The notes under the pieces were generated by a model, which was not told where the DNA came from, made no database searches, and saw only the letters and a program-made list of their open reading frames with translations. From Marisa cornuarietis (taxonomy: Eukaryota; Mollusca; Gastropoda; Architaenioglossa; Ampullariidae), in assembly GCA_004794655.1 (NCBI GenBank), contig SMMW01000622.1, positions 3,657,501 to 3,721,500 on the forward strand: a DNA stretch of 64,000 bases, in the 5' to 3' direction. Shown piece by piece: positions 37,500 to 60,708 of the stretch (position 1 is its first letter; the number at the start of each line of letters is the position of its first letter). The position numbers and the translations under genes are program-made.

Positions 37500-39615
37500 C
37501 ATGTATGCACCAGTAACAGCTTAAAGGTCATAAAGGTAGCACCAAGGAAGATCATGCCAGTCATATTGGGTTTACTGGAACGTCAAGATCGGCCCAGAGG
37601 CGTACCAACAATAGGCAGGAACAGAGAAACAACACAGAGAAACGACAGGGGCCTAAGCTTCCTAGTTTGCACAAACTCAGCAACTCACCATACCCAATAC
37701 CCTCCATCACCATAAGGAATCCAGAATTACACTTTCAAGGTGATTAGGTATATAATCATATCAGCCTCATTCTGCTGTCAAGACATTTCAAATCTACCAT
37801 CAAGAAAGTTTAATAAGGTCTATCTAGGCGCTGTCAGACCTCTTAACAGCCTAAAGTTAAAATCTCATTCAACCAGACCCCTGATTCTACTGGGAAAAAC
37901 TGCGAGACCCAAGCATTGTGAAGATCTTCAGAGTCTTCAGGTTGGAGGCAAATTGCCACCCTGAACAAGGTAGACTGCAACGTACCCACGCAGGTACTAG
38001 CAATACCCCTTTCAACAGCTGAAGAGATTCTAATGAGGCAAAAGAAGAAAAAACTCTGGATCACAAAATGATGTCCTAGTTCTCTGTGAACAAAGAAGGG
38101 TCTTGAAGATAAAGAGGAAAAGCAACCCTGAAGCAGCTTTCAAGTACAAAGCAATGAACTGCAACATCAGGCATGGGATGAAGGGAACGGAGAACTGGAC
38201 TGAAAACCAGCACTGGACCGTAAAGAGAATGGCACAAGGAGACAAGACCTACCAGCTGAAGATTCTCACCAAGACAGGTCAACACCACTTCACTCATTGA
38301 AAACAGCAAGGACCACCTTCTCACTGAAAGAACTGCCTATACTAAACCGGCAGACCAAATATCAACAACCTGTACAACTTCCAGCATGGATGCCAATGCC
38401 CTTGAAAGAAACCAGACAACAGCAAGAGAGCATGCAGACCAGTCAGTATTATAGTTAAAGATTAAGAGTGCTGTATGCAGTCTGAAGGGAGGGAAGTCAG
38501 TGGTGACATCTCAGCTGAGCCACTCAAGCAGGATAAAGAAGAAATAAAAAAGACCCTTACTGTTCTGTGCCAAAGAATCTAGAACAGAATGAGTGCAACC
38601 ACTAGTCACATCCCTTCCAAAGAAAGGAAACAGTAAACAATACCAAAACTACAAAACCATGAGCAGCCAAATCAGCACCCTCCCGCCCCACAAGAAAAAT
38701 GATGATAAAAGTAATCCAAAATCATATCAACATCACTGCTGGGGAACTGATAGCAGAACAGGTTATCTCCAGGAGTCTAAAGCTAACAATGAAGGATGAA
38801 GTATAGATGAACAGATCTTCAACTGTTGCATTTGGATAGCAAAATATCTACAACACCAGTGAGATCTCTTTCACAGCTTCATTGACTTTAAAAAAGGTAT
38901 TTGTCAGAGTTTAGTGTAAGAGTGGGGATGTGGGAGATGATGCAAAAATTTAACATCAAAGAGGGCCTTGTTAAGTCATCAAACCGTTACACAAGAGCTC
39001 AATAAGCACGTTAGTACTCAACAACCAACTGGAAGAGGTCTTTCTTGGTGGTGGGTGCTCACATTGTGTGTACTGTTCATCATCTTGGAGAACATAATGT
39101 AAGATACCCTTCAAGACCATCACACCTCTATCGGTGAGTGGCCCCTATGAAACCTGCACTTTGTATACAACACAGACATGACAGGGGGACCAAACATTAC
39201 CAACCAACAGGGTAAACACATGGAATAAAAACCATCACTGACAACACCAACTGATACTCCAAATATTCTACATGGAATGCAAAACCATGATATTTTGTAC
39301 TGAACACTTCTCGTAAGTCAAGCACACAACCTGGTCTGATGTGGCCATGTGACTCAGCACAACACTTAAGACCATTCTTCAGGGTCCCTTGGAGGGTAGG
39401 GGAAGGGAATCAACACCAAGGAGAACAGAGAACAAACTAGTTTGCAGTAGTAAAGGAATGGACTGGTCATTCCATGCAGGACCTGCTCACCACCACTGAA
39501 GATTGGTTTGTGACAAGCCTTGTTAACTGCTGTGTCCATCCAGTTGTTTCCCCAGCAACAAGTACCAACAGACCAGCATAACCACTTTTCAACTGGTACC
39601 CAGTCAAGGGTTAAA
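37500..39615 (+). mobile_element. Ruined RTE-type LINE between the two UBC9 genes
   Basis: Many stops and shifts break the frame, but the order is readable. A linker near 37900-38040 resembles 'AEE.L...RKKK.WIT', a basic region at 38040-38300 follows, then 'SLKGGKSVVTSQ' near 38480, 'TSLPKKGNSKQYQNYKT' at 38605-38660, 'YLQHQ' and 'FIDFKK' near 38850-38900, and a 'DMTGGPN' relic of the post-FADD segment at about 39175. The 3' tail near 39590 ('ctggtacccagtcaagggtt') equals that of the fragment at 28690-29470. This copy and the one at 1-2690 appear to be from different RTE lineages. Confidence 0.75.
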
Positions 39616-40123
39616 TGAATAAAATGCAAAATAATTGAGTTTTACAAAAAGTAGTTTACAATAACCCCAACACATTTAAAACACAACCATTTTTTTGTGG
39701 ACAGGCCCAAAAAACACATGCTCAAAAATGTAAACACAAATAAGCAAGAAAGAGGATCAAACCATAGCATTTTAATGACACAAAGAAATAAAAAATAACC
39801 AATGCAGGTACAAGTCTCTCAGTTTTCAAGTTAATCCTAGTTTTAAATTTCTTTTAGTCATGATGCAGTACACCAAAACCAATCACAATAAAACCATGGA
39901 ATAAAAAACACCTGCACCACAAGTTTTAAAATTATCAGTTCGAGCATTGTTTGGACAATATCCTTGGGGGTCCTTGTTAAAAAAAAACAAAACCGGTTGG
40001 TGACTGATGTCTTGTGACTACAAAATTTTGGTGATAAGATGATCATCATATAGACTCCTCCAAACCCCTCCCACCATCCAAATGTCCACTTCCACTTTGT
40101 CCTTTTGGTTTTCCAGGAAATCT

Positions 40124-43063
<2,940 letters not shown>

Positions 43064-44260
43064 TGTCCTGCAGAATAGGTTTGAGATGAATGCTTTGGAG
43101 TTTTTTTTTTATCACTGTTCAGGAGAGGGGAGAATTACACAATCTTCTAAATTTTTTTATCCTCACTTAAAATTATTATCAAACTTATGTTACTTTCCGC
43201 TCAATAAGAAATTAGATTTCTGGTGGAAAATTACAAAAAACACGCATTTTTTAATCCTTAAAATGTCTTTCCCTCACATTCAGTTGTAACAGAAAACAAC
43301 CAAAAGCGACTTCCAGCTGCCGCAGACAGTAATGCGGGCGTGTGCAAAAAAAAAGCGTATAGGCGTGCATGAAAGTTTACGGACAACAAAATAACTTCCT
43401 AAGAATGAGCACTGCGACTGAAAATAACCCAATGGAAAACGTGTAGACATGCGTGAAAGTTTTCAGACAAAATAAATAGCTAAGAACAAGCACTGCGATA
43501 GAAAATAACCCAACGGACTCATCAGCACTAAAATAGAAAATTACTGCTTAAGAGATATAAAGATCCTGCCTTTTTAGATAACATCAGTGACAAAGATGCC
43601 CGGCAAAACAAATTTTAGAACAGAAACTCTTGTTACCTAAAGTGTATTCCGCAAAGAAAGTTCTAGACACCCTAGTGCCTTTAATTACTTTAAAGACTGA
43701 TGGTACGATCAGTTTATGAAAAAATGTGTAAATCTAGAAAGTTATGCAGAAAAAAACACCAAAACCGCAAGAATTACTCAATTTCACGTAAACTCTAATA
43801 AACAAAACTTCTTCATTAGTTCCACGACGAGGCATAAACTGAGAAAAAAGGCCCATTTTACTTCTGTTCAACCATATTTACATTACATTAAATTAGAACT
43901 ATTATGACGAACACCCAAAACATAGTGTACATAATATTATTAAGGCGTAGTAATTGCGATTGACTACATCTGAACAAACCTAAAAATTAATTTTCCTTCC
44001 CCGAAATGTCCGGAAGACAGTTACCAACCAATATTTTTTAAAGTACATTAAAATGTTTCCTCGGAAATCAAAAGACCTCCAGTGTGTCATCCAATTTTCT
44101 AATTGCTGTTTTAATTGGTACCTATTTGAATATGGGAAAGATGATTTTAAACAAATTCGAATAGTTTGTTTAATACTAAGCTTTGTAAATTTTAAATTGA
44201 GCCTTGGAAACCCAAGGTATCACTTTTTAACTTACGAGATTTCTCGAGATCGTTGCCAAC
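43064..44260. promoter_or_regulatory. Divergent intergenic region, UBC9 / RINT1
   Basis: 1197 bp separate the start codons. The UBC9 side must include an intron and a non-coding first exon. Two similar stretches near 43360-43420 and 43440-43505 ('gcgtgcatgaaagttt' and 'gcgtgaaagttttcagacaa', each followed by 'aagaa..agcactgcga') form a diverged tandem duplication. The palindrome TCTCGAGA lies about 20 bp before the RINT1 ATG. Confidence 0.5.
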
Positions 44261-54357
<10,097 letters not shown>

Positions 54358-54754
54358 CAGTGCATAGATGAGTATATACAGAATGATTCCACAGCAGCCT
54401 TTAAGAGATAATGGTTTGGTTGTAGTGAGTGAACTACACAACAGACTCAAGATATCTGTCTTCAGGATAAAAGTGCTTTTTTACCTGTGTGGAATATGGT
54501 ATTATGGTGTGTTAATAATGTCTCCTTAGCTGTGGTTGAATCTTACTGCAAAGTACTGTGCAGCCAAGAAGACTGAACACCATCATTATTATAATTTATG
54601 GGACTGTTGGTTTTTTTTCAGACAGAATATTTGTAATGGGAAGGCTTACACATGAGAAATTTATGTCCATGCTATGTGAAAACGTTTTTCATCAAAGTGT
54701 AGCGAGTACCTTTGGCAGATGTATTTATGTACAGTAGCATCATATTAAAGGTAG

Positions 54755-54760
54755 AATAAA
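54755..54760 (+). terminator. Candidate polyadenylation signal of RINT1
   Basis: AATAAA about 400 nt after the stop codon at 54357; the first clear hexamer downstream. Confidence 0.45.
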
Positions 54761-55521
54761 GGGTATGTCATGTGGGTCCACTCTGATTATAGTGTGCTGG
54801 CATACATATATATGTATATAAGAGCCATGTGTGCTATGCATATTTGATTGCATTCCTATATGTGCATGTGCTTTTGTGTCTGCATATATAGGATCTGCTT
54901 AATGCTTATAGAAATTAAATTTGTGTATTTATATAGTATTCCATTCTGTTGTTCACACAATTGTATGCTTACAGGAATGCACTAAAAAGTTGTGAATGAA
55001 GAAGGATCAGTATTTTAGTAATCAAGAAACTTCAGCCCAAGTTCCTAGTGGCTTTATCACTGGCATCTGCAATTGTGGATCTTGATCATAGGAAGAATAC
55101 TTGTGAATATAGCAAGAGTATATCATGTTTGAATCAGATATAGACTGCTAAGAATGTTGCTATTTAGTGTCAGACCATTACACATTCCCCACATGCAATG
55201 GCCCTAGAAGGTGATTGATGGAATGATAAGTTACCTGGAGACCATGCAGTGGCTGAAGGCACCAAAAAAATCCAGATGTACATGTAACTATATGGTCAGT
55301 GTGACTGTCACTGTACATTGAACTGGTAATATGAGGATGCTGATAAATGTGAACTAGAATTAACTGACCTTCACAGCTCTAACCCAAAGTAAGTCTTTAA
55401 AGTGCTGATAAAGCAGTGAGGAGTAATGGTGACTGAAGCCTAGTGCTACTGGTAGGGTCACCTTGATCCGAAATCCAAGAGTAGGAGACAGACGATGTGT
55501 ATTCCAAAGGTTCCTCTACAC
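54761..55521. other. Intergenic, no gene seen
   Basis: AT-rich, no open frame of note. Short TA-rich runs near 54805-54825. Confidence 0.55.
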
Positions 55522-55940
55522 CGGGCATGTCAAACTGAGGGCCGCATGGGTCAAATTTGTGTTGTCATAAAGGCCGCACACGTGTACAGTGTCCTTTGTG
55601 CGGGGCGTAGGTGTGCTTGCAAAGGGATTCATGCTCTCTGTATTTCTCTTCAAACTTCAAACTGCTCTAACTTAATGCGGCGAACTCCGTTCCTTTTTCG
55701 CTCTCGACGATGCTTAGCTTGAGGCGTTGCTCAGACTTTGACGTTAGTCAGACTGCTTATGTGCTAGCCAGCTGCAAGATTGGCCTGACAATGGACATTC
55801 CAACACATATTCAGATGACATCACGCCTTGTCGTAAGGCAGCCGCGCGCGATAGTCAAAATTCTAAATTACTTCAATTAACAGATTTTGCGAATACTACA
55901 GCTAGTGTTCTTCGTGCAGGCCACGTGTTTGACATGCATG
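55522..55940. mobile_element. hAT-type MITE with 8-bp target duplication
   Basis: Flanked by CTCTACAC at 55514-55521 and 55941-55948. The element begins CGGGCATGTCAAAC and ends GTTTGACATGCATG, imperfect inverted repeats. An 8-bp duplication and a TGTCAAAC-type end are hAT features. 419 bp; I see no transposase domain in it. Confidence 0.8.
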
Positions 55941-56016
55941 CTCTACACACGCACGCACATTCTTACAAAATACACTGTATCATAAAACACATGTACATAA
56001 TGATGTATATGCTCAG

Positions 56017-57085
56017 CTAAAGTGACCAGACGTCCGGCCGATTTAGGCGGGACAGTCCCGCCTTTGACCGCGTGTCCCGCCTGCTCATAGAATGTCCAGA
56101 CTGGACGCCCAATGTCCCGCTTTCTGGCTTTCATCTAAAAAGTCGATCAATGTCCCGCTTCTACTTAAAAATCTGATTACCGTACATTGAATCTCATCTG
56201 TGCCTTTGGTTTTGGCTTTTGCCTATCGCCGTTTGATTAATAATTTCAAATTTGTCAACTAGTTTACTGCCGTTTTTGTCAATCCCTGTTTAATTTTCGT
56301 TGCTCCGTGGGCTCCGGTGTTTGACGCTTGACCAGAAAGATAATGACCTGCCGGCCGATATCTAATTGCACGGCGATGCTGGTGATCATCTGATCGTCCC
56401 TCCTAAGGTGTCAGCTTCTTTGGTTACGGTTGTGGGAGTTCCCCCACTTCCCAGTGGCATTAACTTTCCTCCCTACCCGCCCATCCACCCACCTCGCGGA
56501 CACCGTCTCTAGTTAAAACTTAAATCACGGACGTGTATAGGTGGATTGATGTCTGTCTGCCGAGACTCACTTAGCTTCTGTCGAAGTTCCCCGTTATTAG
56601 TTTCGACGCCTTTAAACAAAGAATGTGAATAAACCGGAAGCAAAATCGTCAAAAGCCTCGTTCTAGTAGTTAAACTGAAACGTCACTAAACCGGGAGCAA
56701 ATTCGTCAAAAGCCTCGTTATAGTAGTTAACTGAAAAAAATCGCCTGCAAGCTGCCCAGTAATACAAGTTCGTGCTCAAATTATCTTTCTCATGCTAACC
56801 TCCTCTTTTTCATCCTCCTCCCGCTCCAAACTTCCCGTGACACCACCGTGATCAATTTATAAGCCAAACTATTTTCGGGACAGGAGTTTTAAAAATGGGT
56901 TTGCAATAATGTGTTATATTTTGCCATTTTTGCTGGCTGCGATTGTATTACACGCAATAATATGGTATCAAGGATCTACTGTGTAGACCAGCGGGCAAAG
57001 TTTTCTTTTTGCAGACTAGTCTCAAAATTCTTAGCAATGCCGCGGGCCGGTAAAATACCAAAATCTCCAGACCTGGTGACTGCAC
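56017..57085. mobile_element. Probable hAT-like DNA transposon remnant
   Basis: The left end 'agtgaccagacgtccggccg' is followed by repeated 'gggacagtcccgcc' and 'tgtcccgc' motifs. The right end, on the opposite strand, reads 'gtgcagtcaccaggtctgga', loosely complementary to the left. A direct near-duplicate of about 60 bp ('aaaccggaagcaaaatcgtc' at 56633 and 'aaaccgggagcaaattcgtc' at 56688) lies inside. No transposase frame found. Confidence 0.45.
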
Positions 57086-57559
57086 AACAAACCTAGTGAT
57101 TCACTGTGTCATTAAGTAACTACGAAAACAAGCACCTTTGACACCTCTCACTTTTATTGTTTGACTAAACAGACTGGCAAATGCTTTCTGTATGCGGTAG
57201 GGAGAGAACCTGCTCTTGAAAAGTATAGCAAGAGCTATTTTTCTCTTCCACTGTCCACTTCTTGTTATTCACTGTGTGCACTTTTTGGTAACCGCAAGCT
57301 TTCCCCATTCCCTTTCCTCTGTCAAATGTTGGTGACTACGTAGTATCTGGCACCAAATTTTGTCGAATGTCGAGAAGCCGCATGCGGGGTATAACAGAAG
57401 AAAATGGTATTCAGACGTCGAACACATGCCTGCGAAATGATGTGGTGAATCTCGAAGACGAGTGTACTAGTTACACTTGCGCAATTAATCGTGTGAGTTG
57501 CCAACGATGCCAGTTACGAATTCTATTGTGCTCTCCTTATTGTGGATCACGCTTTTATG

Positions 57560-60500
57560 TTAGATGTTAAGAGTATTACAGATGTTGGAGACAACGTCAC
57601 GTGACTGTGATGCCACAAATCGCCCATTGCTATCTGGCGGCTGGCGCCTGGAAAACGTCACGCTGACCTTACTTGTAAACAGTCCTGCGGTTGTCGCCCG
57701 CTCCTTTCTGACGATGAAGAGGTGTAGTGCCCGCTCCAACAGCGTACATATCTCTTCTATAGTTGGATGATTGCGAGGTGGCTGCCCGATATCCAGAGTA
57801 CCGGAGATGTAATTTCTATAATTCAGAAAGTTGAACTTCCGAAGCTTTCCAATAACCATAGGTTCTGACGGCGTTGCTTCGGCCGTGGGTTCTTTCTGTA
57901 TCTCGTCAGATTCCATTTCCCACTTTTCAGGTTCGGCGCCTTTTTCCGCTTTATCGTTTTTCTCCTTTTTGATATCCTTGGACACTTTTCCCTTGAATGG
58001 CTTTTGAAATTCTGAAAGCAGTTTGCTGTAGTTGGGCATTTGATCTTGACGATCGGCAAAAAGTTTCTCAAAACTGTATGAACTTTTCAGTTTTGTTGGT
58101 TCGAAGACTTCATTAAGCTTCATCAGTTTAAATAACTGTTCCTCTTTTATATTATCTAAATCAGACATGCTTATTTCTGATACTTCTGTATTAGCAGTTT
58201 TCATGCGGAGCTTTCCTTTGTCGCTTTTTGCGCCATTACCCCCTTCACTGCGCGTGGGGCAAAGTGAAGTTTCGCCATCAAACTTGGATTTGGATGTAAG
58301 ACCATCGAAGTATTCAGAGGTGCCAATGGCTTGATTTTTTACTTGTGGTGCACTCTTTTCTTTCGCAGTGTCCTTCATTACTCGATACGTCTCATAAACG
58401 TAGTTGGCATTCTGTCGTTTAGAGGTATTTTCCCCCAGACGGTTTGATTTCATTGTCCGTGTTTCATGTCTATCAGAAGCTTGGTTGGTATCTTCTAGTT
58501 CTGAGGATCTGCCTCCTTGAGGGTCTGCTTTCGTCTTGCCCAGTCTCTCGTAAGGGCGAATTTTTCCTTCACGCTTTAAGGAGCTGATTTTATAGGCGTC
58601 TTTTTTCATTTTCTGTGATTGCCGTTCTTTAGCTAAGGGGCTGGCATCTCTCAGTTTTAATACCTCATTCGCGGTGGTCCTCATTACCGTACTGGGTGAG
58701 CGATGTGGCTTCATTTTGTCTGTTTTATACTGTGCAAGAGGCTTCTCAGTTTCCATTTTTGGCAAACTGAGGCTTTTGATGTATGAAACAGGCAGACCCT
58801 GTCGACTAAACCGATCAGGAGCTGCCGAGGTCTTAGTGCTAATCTTGTCTCTTGCTTTTTCTCGACGACACACCGACTTCTCTTTATCCTGCTCGCTGAG
58901 CTTCGGGGTACTGGGAGGCTGCAATTTCGGTCTGCTGAGCGCCGTGGGAACGACACGTACTAGGCTCCAGAGGCGGCTTTCGTGCATTCTGAGGATGAGC
59001 CGTCCCTCCTCAATGAGCCTGAGCATTCTCTTGCGTCTCCACAGCAGCGTGTCGCGTACGCCGACGCTGTCGCACACGCCGCCCGCTAGGTGAGCAAAAC
59101 GTACTGAGATGTGCCAGGGGTCGTAGTCGCTGACGATCAGCCCAGCATCACGAATGAGCTCCTCTTGCTCCGGGGTCAGCAGATGGGTACCTGAGGGGGT
59201 GATCCCCAGCCTCGCCATCTCCCTGACCTTGCCCGCCGGGAGGTTCATAGGACGCTGGCAAGGAAGGGTAAACTTCACCTTTCCGTACTGTGTGGGTTGT
59301 ATGGTGTGGCAAGGAGATGCATCTTCCACAGCCTCGACACCTTTTCCATGTTTGTCGTCTGCACGCTGCCTTTGACGAAAGCGGTAACCTCGCGGAACTT
59401 GTGGATTCCTGATCTGATGCCCTCTCCCTCTGGCACCTGTTATGTCTACTTGCTGACTAGGCAGGTCCCGAAGACCCATCGCCATCACTCGTTTCCCTTC
59501 TTTTTCCTGATGATCTTTACTCCTGTTGTCTCTTCTGCCTCTTTGCTGATTCTCCTTATCTTTATGCTTTCTCTGTTTTTCTTCAGCCTTTCGATCTTTC
59601 ACCTCTCTCCTTTGCTTGTCTGTCTGCTGATCTTGTCCCTCTTCGTCCTGCACTTCACTTTCATTGGTTATGTCTTTCTCATCCCATTTAATTTCCTGCT
59701 CGGTTTTGTCTGCCTTGCCTTTTCCATCTCTCTGGGACTCATTTCCTCCAGGAAACTTTGGCGAAGGCTTTTGGGAGACCGAGATTTGAGATTTAATCTT
59801 CTTACCTTTTCGCTTGTCTTGTTCAGAACTCTCTTTCCCTGCCTGCTGTTCAGCCAGCAAATAGTAAAACTCCGCAAACGTGGGACATTTGGCCCATTTC
59901 TTAATCTTGGTACAGTTAAGGTCTGGACTCTTGGGCTTGGGCTTGAGTGGGCTGCATCCACCTTCGCTGTCAGACTCACTAGAAGATCTTGAAGGGGAAG
60001 AGATCCTCGTCCTCTTCCTTCGTCCGAGTTCGCGATGCAGCTTGGAGCGAACGCACACTTTCTTCCCACGGTTCTTCTGGACGAGAAGAATGTCCTTCGT
60101 CATGAGACGGATGTCGCCTTCGATCATCTTCTGTCTTTCGGGGTCAACCCAGCTTATGCCCTTCTTCTCATCTGCCTCTTCGTCCGTAAGGCTGTCGGAC
60201 TCTTTTCCGTCCTTCTTCGTCTGTTTCTTTTGATCATTTCCACTCAGGCTTACAGCCTTCAGCTTGACTGAAGATCTATTAGTCTTCGAGACAGTGACAT
60301 CTTGCTTGAAATAGTCATCTGCTAAACGTTGCAGAAAAGGATCATCAGCCACCATCTCACTTCCGTCTTCCAAACGAGGCCCCAGCTGTAGCGTATCTTC
60401 CTTACTGAGTTTTTCTTCTTTTCCTTTCTTTTTGCTCTCTTGCCTTTCAATAACCGAAAGAAATATATTCCTGTTAAGCTTCTAAATGGATATGAGTCAA

Positions 60501-60665
60501 TAAATCAAAGAGCTGAACGAAAGGAAAAAAAAAGAATGTCATAAAATGTATAGCATCTAACGTTAACGTTGGACCATTGAGCAGTTGCTATTGTACTGTC
60601 GGCTTCTGTATGAGGATTTTTCAACACCCAACGTCGCACACCACCAACACCGCCTATAATAATAC

Positions 60666-60708
<43 letters not shown>

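Noticed and set aside
59154..60271. Plus-strand frames up to 231 codons
   Set aside because: They lie opposite the lysine-rich last exon of the minus-strand gene; their Leu/Phe/Ser-rich products are typical antisense shadows.
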